Below, piece by piece: positions 1-8,343 of a stretch of 64,000 nucleotides of DNA. A model generated the notes under the pieces. That model saw only the letters and a list, made by a program, of their open reading frames with translations, made no database searches and had not been told where the DNA came from. Each line of letters begins with the position of its first letter. Position 1 is the stretch's first letter. Position numbers and translations under genes: made by a program. Source of the stretch: Salinilacustrithrix sp034522155 (GTDB taxonomy: Bacteria > Actinomycetota > Acidimicrobiia > Acidimicrobiales > Salinilacustritrichaceae); the NCBI GenBank assembly GCA_034522155.1, contig JAXHLP010000006.1, positions 434,001 to 498,000 on the forward strand, written 5' to 3'.

Positions 1-1199
1 CAGTCGAAGCCGGCGGCGACGAAGATCTCCTGGAGGCCCTCGGCCTCGGCCGCGTCCTTCACCGCGAAGCTCCCGGGCACGATCATGGCTCGACCCACCG
101 AGACGGTGCGGCCCTCGACCACCGCGGCCGCGGCCCGTAGATCCTCGATGCGGGAGTTGGTGCACGATCCGATGAACACGGTGTCGACCTCGATGTCGCG
201 CACCGGGGTGCCGGCATCGAGACCCATGTACTCCAGGGCGCGCTCGGCCGCGTTGCGTTCGGCCGGGTCGCTGAACTGGTCGGGTTCGGGCACCGACGCA
301 GAGATCGGGACGACCTGGCCGGGGTTGGTGCCCCAGGACACATGTGGCTCGATCTCGGCCGCGTCGATCACGACCTCCTTGTCGAAGACGGCGTCGTCGT
401 CGGTGTACAACGTGCGCCAGTCCTCGACGGCCGCGTCCCAGGCCGCGCCCTGCGGGGCGTGGGGACGTCCCTTCAGGTAGGCGAAGGTCGTCTCGTCGGG
501 GGCGATCATCCCGGCCTTGGCGCCGGCTTCGATCGACATGTTGCACACGGTCATGCGGCCCTCCATCGAGAGCGCGCGGATCGCCGAGCCCCGGTACTCG
601 ATCATCGACCCGATGCCACCGCCCGTGCCGATGCGACCGAGGATGGCGAGCACGATGTCCTTGGCGGTCACCCCGGGCCGGACGTCGCCCTCGACGGCGA
701 CGGCCATGGTGCCAGGACGGCTCTGGGGGAGGGTCTGGGTCGCGAGCACGTGCTCGACCTCGGAGGTTCCGATGCCGAACGCGATGGCGCCGAACGCGCC
801 GTGGGTCGAGGTGTGGGAGTCGCCGCAGACCACGGTCATGCCCGGCTGGGTGTAGCCCTGCTCGGGGCCGATCACGTGCACGATGCCCTGGCCCGGCTGG
901 CCCATGGCGTGGCAGGTGATCCCGAACTCCTCGCAGTTGGCCGACAGCGTGTCCATCTGCTTGCGTGAGATCGGATCGGCGACGGGCTGATCGATGTCGG
1001 CGGTGGGAACGTTGTGGTCCATGGTCGCCAGGGTCAGGTCGGGCCGGCGTACCGTGCGTCCGTTCATCCGCAGACCGTCGAACGCCTGGGGGGACGTCAC
1101 CTCGTGGATGAGGTGGAGGTCGATGTAGAGGAGGTCGCCGTCGTCGCCGGAATGGACCAGGTGGCGGTCCCAGACCTTCTCGCTCAACGTCTTGCCCAT
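1..1199 (-). CDS. leuC: 3-isopropylmalate dehydratase large subunit LeuC (3' end off window)
   Basis: Aconitase-family subunit that, with LeuD, isomerises 2-isopropylmalate to 3-isopropylmalate in leucine synthesis; the same enzyme type serves citramalate in the CimA route found at 6.7 kb. About 400 of the usual ~470 residues are here. The start MGKTLSEKVWDRHLV is typical, VVCGDSHTSTHGAFGA lies near residues 123-138, and the cluster cysteine of GSCTNSR is near residue 350. The other two Fe-S cysteines of the family lie about 60 residues further on and would fall off the left edge, presumably followed by leuD. The ATG at 1199 is the only sensible start. The gene is divergent from an IclR-type regulator 42 bp away, the known NdgR/LtbR arrangement of actinobacteria. 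Confidence 0.95.
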   Translation of the reverse strand, partial: MGKTLSEKVWDRHLVHSGDDGDLLYIDLHLIHEVTSPQAFDGLRMNGRTVRRPDLTLATMDHNVPTADIDQPVADPISRKQMDTLSANCEEFGITCHAMGQPGQGIVHVIGPEQGYTQPGMTVVCGDSHTSTHGAFGAIAFGIGTSEVEHVLATQTLPQSRPGTMAVAVEGDVRPGVTAKDIVLAILGRIGTGGGIGSMIEYRGSAIRALSMEGRMTVCNMSIEAGAKAGMIAPDETTFAYLKGRPHAPQGAAWDAAVEDWRTLYTDDDAVFDKEVVIDAAEIEPHVSWGTNPGQVVPISASVPEPDQFSDPAERNAAERALEYMGLDAGTPVRDIEVDTVFIGSCTNSRIEDLRAAAAVVEGRTVSVGRAMIVPGSFAVKDAAEAEGLQEIFVAAGFD

Positions 1200-1216
1200 G
1201 CTTGCAACCAATCTCA

Positions 1217-1229
1217 GTATGTGGGATAC
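1217..1229. promoter_or_regulatory. Candidate operator between leuC and the IclR gene
   Basis: A perfect dyad GTAT-N5-ATAC sits in the 42-bp gap between the divergent leuC and IclR-type starts. IclR proteins of the NdgR/LtbR type are known to bind between their own gene and leuCD, so this is a reasonable operator candidate. The arms are only four bases, so chance is not excluded. Confidence 0.4.
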
Positions 1230-1241
1230 AGTTCCCGTTCA

Positions 1242-1883
1242 GTGGACACTCTAAGCGGCATCGGCGTCCTCGACAAGACCATGGCGATCCTGCGGGCCAC
1301 CGCGGCCGAACCGGCCGGCCTGGGCGCCCTGGTCCAGCGGACCGGCATCAGCCGTGCGACCACGCACCGTCTGGCCCAGGGGATGGAGGCCGTCGGGCTG
1401 CTCCGTCGGACCGCCGAGGGCGCCTATGCCCCCGGGCCCGCGCTGATCGGCCTCGGCCGGGCGGCGGTCGGTGCCTACCCGCTGGCTGCGCTCGCCCTGC
1501 CCGTCCTGCGCCAGCTCCGCGACGACACGGGCGAGTCGGCCCAGTTCTTCGTGGCCGACGGCGACCAACGGCTCTGTGTCGCATCCGCCGACTCGGTCAA
1601 CGAACTGCGGACCATCGTCGCCGTCGGCGCCCGTCTGCCGATGGACCGAGGCTCCGCGGGCCGGGCGCTGGTCGACGAGGTCGGCCCCGACGGCTGGTGC
1701 GCGTCGGTCGCCGAGCGGGCGCCCGGCGTCGCATCGGTCTCGGCGCCCGTGCGCGACGGTGATCGGATCGTCGGAGCCGTCAGCCTGTCCGGCCCGATCG
1801 AACGACTCACCGACGAACCCGGTGCCCGGTTCGGCCCGCTGGTCGTCGATGCGGCGCGGACCATCGAACGCACGTCGGGCTGA
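1242..1883 (+). CDS. IclR-family transcriptional regulator (NdgR/LtbR-like) of leuCD
   Basis: A 213-residue IclR-type repressor. The N-terminal winged helix-turn-helix (about residues 5-60) reads GVLDKTMAILRATAAEP and then TGISRATTHRLAQGMEAVG; the rest is the effector-binding GAF-like domain ending in AVSLSGPIERL. The GTG at 1242 was chosen because it sits just before the conserved GIGVLDK segment; in-frame codons further upstream would run back into leuC. Position divergent from leuC matches NdgR of Streptomyces and LtbR of Corynebacterium, which control leucine (and tryptophan) genes. Its role here is inferred from family and place. It ends 3 bp before the convergent acyltransferase gene. 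Confidence 0.85.
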   Translation: MDTLSGIGVLDKTMAILRATAAEPAGLGALVQRTGISRATTHRLAQGMEAVGLLRRTAEGAYAPGPALIGLGRAAVGAYPLAALALPVLRQLRDDTGESAQFFVADGDQRLCVASADSVNELRTIVAVGARLPMDRGSAGRALVDEVGPDGWCASVAERAPGVASVSAPVRDGDRIVGAVSLSGPIERLTDEPGARFGPLVVDAARTIERTSG

Positions 1884-1886
1884 ATC

Positions 1887-3200
1887 TCAGCTGGCGAGCG
1901 CCGACTGCACCGCCCGTACGACGTCGTCGCGATCGGCGATGCTGTCCTCGGCGAGCCGTCGGCGGTCGTACATGCGCAGACGTCCGAACACGCGCCGGGC
2001 GAGGGTGAACAGCGGCAGCCACAGTGCGAGGGCGATGACCCCACCCACGGCGACGCCGACCGCCGTGAGCGCCGCCGCCCAACCGTCGGCGAGCACGACG
2101 CCCGCGATGATCCAGGTCGTGGGTCCCGCCACCAGGCCGACGAGCAGCCTCGTGGTGCCCTTCTTCACGTGGGAGCGCACCGCGCCGGTGGAGATGCGCA
2201 CCGCCATGAGCGCGGGCAGATGGATCAGGGTGATCGTGACCATGAGCGGGCCGGCGAGGGCCACGGCGGCGACCGACAGTCCCGGCCGGGCCAGCTGCCG
2301 GAACTCGGCGCGGGTCTCGAGGTCATCCTCGTGCAGACCGATGAGCGAGAGCCGGGTGGCGTAGTCCCGGTACCGGTCGACGACCGTGGCCCGAACGGCG
2401 TCGGGCCGCTCCGCCAGGGTGCGGGCGATCTGCTCCACATCTCCGAAGCGTGGCCGCATCCGCCGGTCGGTCTCGCGTGCCGCGACCGTGGCCGCCGCCC
2501 GAAGGATGAGGCGCTCGTCGAGGGAGGCGAATTCCGGAGACACCGCGCCGAGCCGATCCTGGATCCTCGTGGTGAGGGCGCGCACGGCGTCGTGGTCGTC
2601 CTCGCCCGCCCCGGGATGCTCGGCACGTCGCCACGCATGGACGTGGATCGGCTCGCCGACGAACACCGCAACCGCGGGCCGGATCTCGACCTTGCTCTCG
2701 AAGCTGAGGCCGATGGGCAGGATCGTGATCTCCGGTGCCCGGTCGACGACGCCGAGGGCCATCCGGGCCGCGCCCGTCCGGAGCTGTTCGAGCGCCGGGC
2801 GATCGCTCGACGTGCCCTCGGGGAAGACGGCCACCGCTCCGCCGGCAGCGAGCACGTCGTGGATGGCTCGGAACGTGGAGACGTTTCCGGCGGTCGCGCC
2901 ATCGGTCCGCCGGTACACGGGAATGACCCCGGCCAGTGCCAGGAACGGTCGGGCGACGACGAAGTCCCACAAGGTCGACTTGGCGACGAACCGGGGCACC
3001 CGCCGCAACGAGGCAGCCACCACGGCGGGGTCGACGAAGCCGTTGGCGTGGTTGGCGACCAGCAGCGTGGGACCGTCGATGCGCAGTCGCTCCGGATTGA
3101 CGACGTCGACCCGCCGATGGAAGGCGAGGACGAGCAGCTGGGCCAGCCGACCGATGAGCACGTCGAGGACCACGCGGACGGTCCGCCGCAACGTGGTCAC
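1887..3200 (-). CDS. PlsC-like glycerolipid acyltransferase with C-terminal membrane segments
   Basis: A 437-residue acyltransferase, probably using acyl-CoA or acyl-ACP to acylate a glycerophosphate-type acceptor at the membrane. Residues 50-58 (NHANGFVDP) hold the catalytic His51 and Asp57, a spacing seen in the COG0204 group whose motif is NHPNALIDP; FPEGTSS at 126-132 is the phosphate-binding motif. Hydrophobic stretches near 10-27, 295-325 and 340-400 suggest membrane anchoring, and the last ~100 residues are longer than in plain PlsC. The GTG start overlaps the stop of the upstream hydrolase gene by 4 bp (GTGA), so it is the last gene of a greA-hydrolase-acyltransferase operon. The exact acceptor cannot be read. 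Confidence 0.85.
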   Translation of the reverse strand: MTTLRRTVRVVLDVLIGRLAQLLVLAFHRRVDVVNPERLRIDGPTLLVANHANGFVDPAVVAASLRRVPRFVAKSTLWDFVVARPFLALAGVIPVYRRTDGATAGNVSTFRAIHDVLAAGGAVAVFPEGTSSDRPALEQLRTGAARMALGVVDRAPEITILPIGLSFESKVEIRPAVAVFVGEPIHVHAWRRAEHPGAGEDDHDAVRALTTRIQDRLGAVSPEFASLDERLILRAAATVAARETDRRMRPRFGDVEQIARTLAERPDAVRATVVDRYRDYATRLSLIGLHEDDLETRAEFRQLARPGLSVAAVALAGPLMVTITLIHLPALMAVRISTGAVRSHVKKGTTRLLVGLVAGPTTWIIAGVVLADGWAAALTAVGVAVGGVIALALWLPLFTLARRVFGRLRMYDRRRLAEDSIADRDDVVRAVQSALAS

Positions 3201-4072
3201 GGTTCGGTGCGGTCGGCATGGTATCGGTCGGGCAGGCGGGATCCGACCGACCGGGCCGCGGCCACGAGCTGGGGAACGAACTCGGGCGCGTCCGAGACAC
3301 AGACTCGGTGGTCACCGTCGACGTCGAAGAGCTCGGCACCGGGGATCTGCTCGGCCAACCGGGTCTGCCGGTGGAGTGGGACGATCCGATCGTGGAGCGT
3401 GCGCAGGACCGAGGTCGGGACATCGATGTCGGCGAGCCAGGCATGGGCGTCGAAGCGCCCGATCGACGGGCCCGCCTCGGCGATCGTCAACGGGTCACCG
3501 AGGGAGAGTTGGCGTCGTGCCCACTGCCCGAAGTCGTCGCGTGCGAACCGGCGACCGAGCAGCTCGCGGGCGATCACCCGCTGGAGGGGGAGTGGGGCCA
3601 GGCGTGCCGCCCGCACGAGGTACGGCAGGGTGCGGCCGGACACCCGGTTCCCGCCGGCCCCGCGAAAGATCGGCGCGGTGGCACACAGCACGAGTCCGTC
3701 GACGACGTCGCGGTGCCGGTACCAGGTGAGCATCGCGACCGGGCCGCCCATGGAGTAGCCGGCGAGGATCACCCGGTCGAGGTCGAGCACCTCGACCAGC
3801 GCGGCGAGGTCGTCGGCGCAGTCGGCGAGCCGGAACGGCCCCGTGGGACGCAGCCCCCGACCGTGGCCCCGGTGGTCGACGGCGACCACGCGGAAGTGCT
3901 CGCCGAGGGCGGCATAGCTCGGGAACCAGTTGAGGTCGGCGGTCACGGTCCAGCCGTGCAACAGCACGACCGTCGGCGCGCCGGTCGGGCCGGGGAGCTC
4001 GCGGACGAAGGTCGTGCCCCGGCCCGGCAGCTCGACGACACGACCGGGTGGGAGGCGCGGTTCGCCGGCCAC
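3197..4072 (-). CDS. Alpha/beta-fold hydrolase
   Basis: A 291-residue serine hydrolase with a full triad: oxyanion motif HGW at 39-41, nucleophile elbow GYSMGG with Ser107, Asp228 in LHDRIVP, and His255 in DGDHRV. DHRGHG at 66-71 is also typical. The substrate is unknown; the group includes lipid esterases and dehalogenase-like enzymes. It starts with GTG only 2 nt after the greA stop and overlaps the acyltransferase downstream by 4 bp, so all three genes are probably co-transcribed. Pairing with an acyltransferase hints at lipid turnover, which is inference. Confidence 0.85.
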   Translation of the reverse strand: MAGEPRLPPGRVVELPGRGTTFVRELPGPTGAPTVVLLHGWTVTADLNWFPSYAALGEHFRVVAVDHRGHGRGLRPTGPFRLADCADDLAALVEVLDLDRVILAGYSMGGPVAMLTWYRHRDVVDGLVLCATAPIFRGAGGNRVSGRTLPYLVRAARLAPLPLQRVIARELLGRRFARDDFGQWARRQLSLGDPLTIAEAGPSIGRFDAHAWLADIDVPTSVLRTLHDRIVPLHRQTRLAEQIPGAELFDVDGDHRVCVSDAPEFVPQLVAAARSVGSRLPDRYHADRTEP

Positions 4073-4074
4073 GC

Positions 4075-4542
4075 TCAGCCGATGCTGACCACTTCGACCG
4101 TGAGCTCGGCCCCGGTCGGGGTCTCGTAGGTGACCGGGTCGCCGGCCTTCGCGCCGATCAAGGCCTCGCCGAGGGCAGATCCCGGGCTGATGACCTCGAG
4201 ATCGCCGGCCCGCTCCTCGATCGAGCCGACCAGGAACCGTTCGGTGTCGGCGTCGCCCTCGTAGCGGATCTCGACCACCGAGCCCACGCGCACCTCGTCG
4301 GACTCGGTGGGGTCGACGATCACGTGGTTCTCGAGGATGGCGTTGAGGTGGGCGATGCGGCCGGCCATCTTGCCCTGCTCCTCCTTGGCCGCGTGGTAGT
4401 CGCCGTTCTCGGACAGGTCGCCGAGCTCGCGTGCGGCCTCGATCTTGCGGGCGATCTCGATCTTCTTGTTGGTCGTGAGGTCGACGTACTCGGCCTTCAG
4501 CCGGTCGTACGCCGCCTGGGTCAACTCATACGTTTCGGCCAT
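4075..4542 (-). CDS. greA: Transcription elongation factor GreA
   Basis: GreA rescues backtracked RNA polymerase by stimulating transcript cleavage through the secondary channel. The protein has the usual length (155 aa): an N-terminal coiled coil (residues ~5-75) whose tip GDLSENGDYHAA carries the acidic Asp42 and Glu45 that hold the catalytic Mg, then a C-terminal FKBP-like domain ending in SPGSALGEALIGAKAGD. A -10 box TAGCCT (4554-4549 on the minus strand) lies 6 nt before the ATG, so the transcript is probably leaderless. It heads the operon with the hydrolase and acyltransferase genes and is divergent from the leuB leader. Confidence 0.97.
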   Translation of the reverse strand: MAETYELTQAAYDRLKAEYVDLTTNKKIEIARKIEAARELGDLSENGDYHAAKEEQGKMAGRIAHLNAILENHVIVDPTESDEVRVGSVVEIRYEGDADTERFLVGSIEERAGDLEVISPGSALGEALIGAKAGDPVTYETPTGAELTVEVVSIG

Positions 4543-4580
4543 CGTTCGAGGCTATCGGCCGTCCCGAGGACAGATTGAAG

Positions 4581-4609
4581 TTGACGCACGCCACGCCAGG
4601 GAGTTCCAT
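4581..4609 (+). promoter_or_regulatory. Promoter of the leuB-ilvE-cimA leader
   Basis: TTGACG at 4581-4586, a 17-nt spacer, and a weaker -10 TTCCAT at 4604-4609 form a promoter. The GTG of the leader ORF follows 7 nt after the -10, the spacing seen for leaderless transcripts across this window. Confidence 0.5.
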
Positions 4610-4616
4610 TGAGACC

Positions 4617-4673
4617 GTGACCACCGGTCCGAGCTCACGCACGCGCACCGCCGCCGTACACATCATTCTGTAG
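4617..4673 (+). CDS. Branched-chain amino acid leader peptide (18 aa)
   Basis: A short ORF, VTTGPSSRTRTAAVHIIL then TAG, lies upstream of leuB. Its last five codons are Val-His-Ile-Ile-Leu, four of them branched-chain, and the stop codon directly abuts a hairpin and a U-run terminator. This is the layout of ilv/leu transcription attenuators: ribosomes short of charged Ile, Leu or Val tRNA stall here and change folding downstream. It begins 7 nt after a possible -10 and so may be translated from a leaderless RNA. The ORF is short and could be chance, but codon content, position and following structure all agree. Confidence 0.6.
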   Translation: MTTGPSSRTRTAAVHIIL

Positions 4674-4730
4674 CGCCCACCCACCGGGTGTGCGCTGTTC
4701 CGACCGTCCGCCTCTGGTGGGCGGTTTCTT
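4673..4730 (+). terminator. Attenuator hairpins and terminator ahead of leuB
   Basis: Two stems follow the leader stop codon. The first spans 4673-4695, with GCGC ends and one mismatch. The second is a 9-bp stem, 4704-4712 with 4716-4724 (two G-U pairs, TCT loop), followed by TTTCTT, which looks like an intrinsic terminator. Bases 4674-4681 (CGCCCACC) are an exact 8-base complement of 4716-4723, the terminator's 3' arm, so an alternative fold that excludes the terminator is possible when a ribosome does not cover the leader stop. Confidence 0.6.
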
Positions 4731-4752
4731 CGTTCCAGGGAGCAGACCTCAC

Positions 4753-5742
4753 ATGACGCACCACATCGCCGTGATCGGCGGCGACCACATCGGCCCCGAT
4801 GTCGTCGCCGAGGGGCTCAAGGTCATGGCCGCGGCAGGTGTCGACTTCAGCGCGAAGGAGTTCGAGCTGGGTGCCCAGCGATGGAAGAAGGACGGCGAGG
4901 TCCTGTCCGACGAGACGCTCGAGGAGCTCCGCGACTACGACGCGGTCTACATGGGCGCGATCGGCGGGGCACCCGGCGAGGTGCCGGCGGGGATCCTCGA
5001 GCGGGGGATCATCCTCAAGACCCGCTTCGAGCTCGACCTGTACGTCAACCTCCGCCCCTTCGTGTGGCCGGAGGAGGACATCGACTTCCTGGTCGTGCGC
5101 GAGAACACCGAGGGCAGCTACGCCGGCGAGGGCGGGTTTCTCTACAAGGGGACGCCCGCCGAGGTGGCCACGCAGGGCTCGGTCAACACCCGCCGCGGCG
5201 CCGAGCGTTGCATCCGCTACGCGTTCGAGCTCGCCAACGGGCGCGATCCGAAGCACCTCACGCTCGTGCACAAGACCAACGTGTTGACCTACGCCGGTGA
5301 CCTCTGGCAACGCACATTCGACGCCGTCGCCGAGGAGTACCCCGACGTCGACACCCAGTACCAGCACATCGACGCGGCGTGCATCCACTTCGTGACCAAC
5401 CCGCAGCAGTACTCGGTCATCGTCACCGACAACCTCTTCGGCGACATCCTCACCGATCTCGGCGGCGCCGTCTCCGGGGGCATCGGGCTCGCCGCCAGCG
5501 CCAATCTCAATCCCGACCGGACCGGGCCGTCGATGTTCGAGCCCGTCCACGGTTCCGCGCCCGACATCGCCGGACAGAACAAGGCGAACCCGGTCGCCGC
5601 CATCCTCTCGGCCGCCATGATGGTCGACTTCCTCGGCGACGCCGACGCCGCGGCGCGCATCCGGACCGCGTGCGAGGATGCGCCCAACGGCACCACCACC
5701 GAGATCGGCGATGCCATCGCCGCCCGTCTCGGCCAGAGCTGA
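4753..5742 (+). CDS. leuB: 3-isopropylmalate dehydrogenase LeuB
   Basis: NAD-dependent beta-decarboxylating dehydrogenase of leucine synthesis; in citramalate-pathway organisms it also oxidises erythro-3-methylmalate. The 329-residue length is normal for the shorter actinobacterial type. Key features are GDHIGPDV at 10-17, RFELDLYVNLRP (Arg91, Arg101), VVRENTEGSY (Arg117), HKTNVL (Lys174), DNLFGDILTDLGG (Asp226, Asp230) and HGSAPDIAGQNKANP near 267-280. The ATG at 4753 is preceded by GGGAG; upstream in-frame codons lie inside the terminator hairpin, so this start is preferred. First structural gene of leuB-ilvE-cimA. Confidence 0.93.
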   Translation: MTHHIAVIGGDHIGPDVVAEGLKVMAAAGVDFSAKEFELGAQRWKKDGEVLSDETLEELRDYDAVYMGAIGGAPGEVPAGILERGIILKTRFELDLYVNLRPFVWPEEDIDFLVVRENTEGSYAGEGGFLYKGTPAEVATQGSVNTRRGAERCIRYAFELANGRDPKHLTLVHKTNVLTYAGDLWQRTFDAVAEEYPDVDTQYQHIDAACIHFVTNPQQYSVIVTDNLFGDILTDLGGAVSGGIGLAASANLNPDRTGPSMFEPVHGSAPDIAGQNKANPVAAILSAAMMVDFLGDADAAARIRTACEDAPNGTTTEIGDAIAARLGQS

Positions 5743-5757
5743 CCCAGGAGATCCGTC

Positions 5758-6675
5758 ATGCCCTTCACCCCCACCGAGAAGATCTGGATGAACGGTGAGT
5801 TCGTCGACTGGGAGGACGCCCGGATCCACGTGTTGACCCACACCCTCCACTACGGCACGGGCGTGTTCGAGGGCATCCGCGCCTACGAGACGGGTGAAGG
5901 CCCCGGCGTCTTCCGGCTCACCGACCACATGCAGCGGCTGGAGAACTCGGCGAGCATCCTCATGATGGACCTGCCGTACTCCGTCGAGGAGCTGGTCGAG
6001 GCGACCAAGGAGCTGGTCGCCATGTCCGGCCTGGAGTCGTGCTACATCCGCCCCATCGCCTACTACGGCTACGGGGAGATGGGGCTCAACACGCTGCCGT
6101 GCTCGGTCGACGTGGCGATCGCGTGTTGGCCGTGGGGCGCCTACCTGGGCGACGACGCGCTCACGAAGGGCGTGCGGATGAAGATCTCGTCGTGGACCCG
6201 CCACGACCACAACACCATGCCGCCGGCCGCGAAGACCACCGGCAACTACGTCAACTCGTCGCTCGCCAAGGTCGAGGCGCTCAAGGCCGGCTACGAGGAA
6301 GCGATCATGCTCAATCGCGCCGGCATGGTCTCGGAGTGCACCGGCGAGAACGTCTTCGTCTCCCGCAACGGCCGGTTCCTCACGCCGCCCCTGGCGTCGG
6401 GTGCGCTGCAGGGCATCACCCAGAACTCGGTCATGACCCTGGCCGAGGAGCTCGGGATCGAGATCGAGGTCGGCGACATCGCCCGGTCCGATCTCTACAT
6501 CGCCGACGAGGTCTTCGTCTGCGGCACCGCGGCCGAGGTGTCTGCGGTCAACAGTGTCGACGATCGGCCGATCCCGTGCCCGGGTCCGGCGACCGCTGCC
6601 ATCGCCGACGCCTACGCGAAGTGCGTCCGGGGTGAGATGCCCCAGCACAAGGACTGGGTCGAGCTTTGCCGGTAG
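5758..6675 (+). CDS. ilvE: Branched-chain amino acid aminotransferase IlvE
   Basis: Class IV PLP-dependent aminotransferase carrying out the last step of Ile, Leu and Val synthesis. The 305-residue protein has LHYGTGVFEGIRAY at 30-43, the PLP lysine as Lys159 in PPAAKTTGNYVN, and SECTGENVFV near 198-207. The start ATG follows AGGAG at good spacing, 15 nt after the leuB stop. Its last codons run into the region where cimA begins, so translation of the three genes is probably coupled. Presence in the leuB operon fits a joint role in leucine and isoleucine supply. Confidence 0.95.
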   Translation: MPFTPTEKIWMNGEFVDWEDARIHVLTHTLHYGTGVFEGIRAYETGEGPGVFRLTDHMQRLENSASILMMDLPYSVEELVEATKELVAMSGLESCYIRPIAYYGYGEMGLNTLPCSVDVAIACWPWGAYLGDDALTKGVRMKISSWTRHDHNTMPPAAKTTGNYVNSSLAKVEALKAGYEEAIMLNRAGMVSECTGENVFVSRNGRFLTPPLASGALQGITQNSVMTLAEELGIEIEVGDIARSDLYIADEVFVCGTAAEVSAVNSVDDRPIPCPGPATAAIADAYAKCVRGEMPQHKDWVELCR

Positions 6676-6725
6676 CCCCGGAGCCGGGAGAAGCGCCAGC
6701 GCCGGCTCCGGCCGGGAGCCGAAGC

Positions 6726-8333
6726 GTGCGAGGCGACCGCGACAGCACGGTAGACATCTTCGACACGACGCTGCGGGATGGCGCGCAGTTCGAGGGCATC
6801 TCGCTCTCGGTCGAGGACAAGCTGCGCATCGCCGAACAGCTCGACCACCTCGGCGTGCGTTGGATCGAGGGCGGCTACCCCCAGGCCAATCCCAAAGATG
6901 CCGAGTTCTTCAAGCGCGCCCCCGGCGAGCTGACCCTCACCACCTCCGATCTGGTCGCCTTCGGCTCGACGCGACGTCCGGCGGGCCGGTCCGACACCGA
7001 CCCGACGCTGACCGCCCTGGTCGAGGCCGAGACCTCGACCGCGTGCATCGTGGGCAAGTCGTGGGACTTCCACGTGACCGAGGCACTCGGCACCACCCTC
7101 GACGAGGGCGTGGCCATGGTGGCGGACTCCGTGCGGTTCCTCCGTGGGGCCGGCATGCGCGTCTTCTTCGACGCCGAGCACTGCTTCGACGGCTACAAGG
7201 CCAACCCCGAATTCGTGCTCCGGGTGCTCGAAGCGGCGGCGATGGAAGGAGCGGAGTGCCTCGTGCTGTGTGACACCAACGGCGGCTCGCTGCCGCACGA
7301 GGCGCAGCACATCACCGCCGAGGTCGTCGGTCACTTCGGCGACGACGTCCAGATCGGCATCCACACCCAGAACGACTCGGGTTGCGCGGTCGCCAACTCG
7401 ATCGCGGCGGTCGTCGGCGGCGCCACCCACCTGCAGGGAACGGTCAACGGCTATGGCGAACGCACCGGCAACGCCAACCTGATGACCTGCATCCCGAACC
7501 TCGAGCTGAAGATGGGCATCCCGTGCCTGCCCGAGGGCAACATCGAGCGGCTCACTGCGGTCTCCCGGCACGTCAGCGAACTGGTGAATCTCCCGCCGCA
7601 CGCCGCGGATCCCTACGTGGGTGCCTCGGCGTTCGCGCACAAGGGCGGGCTGCACACGTCCGGGCTCGGCAAGGCGGGGAACAAGACCTACGAGCACGTC
7701 GACCCCGCGGCCGTGGGGAACACCACCCGCGTGCTCGTCAGCGATCTCGGCGGCCGGGCCGGAATGCAGATGAAGGCCGAGGAGTTCGGCATCCCGCTCG
7801 GCGCCAAGGCCTCGGGCGACCTGGCCCGGCGGGTGAACGACCTCGAGGCGCGCGGCTATGTCTTCGAGGCCGCCGACGCCTCGCTCGAGCTGTTGATGCG
7901 GGCCGCCACCGGCTGGGAACCCGACGACTTCCACGTCGAGTCCTACCGCGTGTCGTCGTATCACCGCGAGGGCGATGCCGCCCCGGGGGAGGAGATCGAG
8001 CTCACCAACGAGGCCACCGTCAAGCTCAGGATCGGCGACGAGCGCCGCATCGCGGTGGGTGAGGGAAACGGTCCCGTGAACGCCCTCGACCAGGCCTTGC
8101 GCACCGCGCTCAACGGTGCGTTCCCCTCGCTCGAGCGCATCCACCTCGTCGACTACCGGGTCCGGGTGCTCGACACCGCGGTCGGGACCGAGGCCGTGAC
8201 CCGGGTGCTCATCGAGTCCTCCGACGGCGACCGGTCGTGGTTCACCGTCGGCGTGTCCGAGAACATCATCGAGGCGTCGTGGATGGCACTCATCGACGGC
8301 ATCCGTTACGGCCTGCTGAGGAGCAGCACGTAG
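6726..8333 (+). CDS. cimA: (R)-citramalate synthase CimA
   Basis: Condenses pyruvate and acetyl-CoA to (R)-citramalate, giving isoleucine precursors without threonine deaminase. The HMGL-like TIM barrel begins with IFDTTLRDGAQFEG and has IGIHTQNDSGCAVANS and GTVNGYGERTGNANL; the C-terminal ~120 residues match the LeuA dimer/allosteric domain. At 535 residues it fits the CimA (TIGR00977) group rather than LeuA proper. The GTG at 6726 has GGGAG 7 nt upstream and puts the barrel at the usual distance; an in-frame TTG at 6666 overlapping ilvE is the alternative. Being in an operon with leuB supports the citramalate reading, though other members of this synthase family cannot be fully excluded. 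Confidence 0.88.
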   Translation: MRGDRDSTVDIFDTTLRDGAQFEGISLSVEDKLRIAEQLDHLGVRWIEGGYPQANPKDAEFFKRAPGELTLTTSDLVAFGSTRRPAGRSDTDPTLTALVEAETSTACIVGKSWDFHVTEALGTTLDEGVAMVADSVRFLRGAGMRVFFDAEHCFDGYKANPEFVLRVLEAAAMEGAECLVLCDTNGGSLPHEAQHITAEVVGHFGDDVQIGIHTQNDSGCAVANSIAAVVGGATHLQGTVNGYGERTGNANLMTCIPNLELKMGIPCLPEGNIERLTAVSRHVSELVNLPPHAADPYVGASAFAHKGGLHTSGLGKAGNKTYEHVDPAAVGNTTRVLVSDLGGRAGMQMKAEEFGIPLGAKASGDLARRVNDLEARGYVFEAADASLELLMRAATGWEPDDFHVESYRVSSYHREGDAAPGEEIELTNEATVKLRIGDERRIAVGEGNGPVNALDQALRTALNGAFPSLERIHLVDYRVRVLDTAVGTEAVTRVLIESSDGDRSWFTVGVSENIIEASWMALIDGIRYGLLRSST

Positions 8334-8343
8334 CCTGACCGTC

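Noticed and set aside
4663..6648. Long minus-strand open frame opposite leuB and ilvE
   Set aside because: Composition is that of an antisense shadow, while leuB and ilvE are intact on the plus strand.
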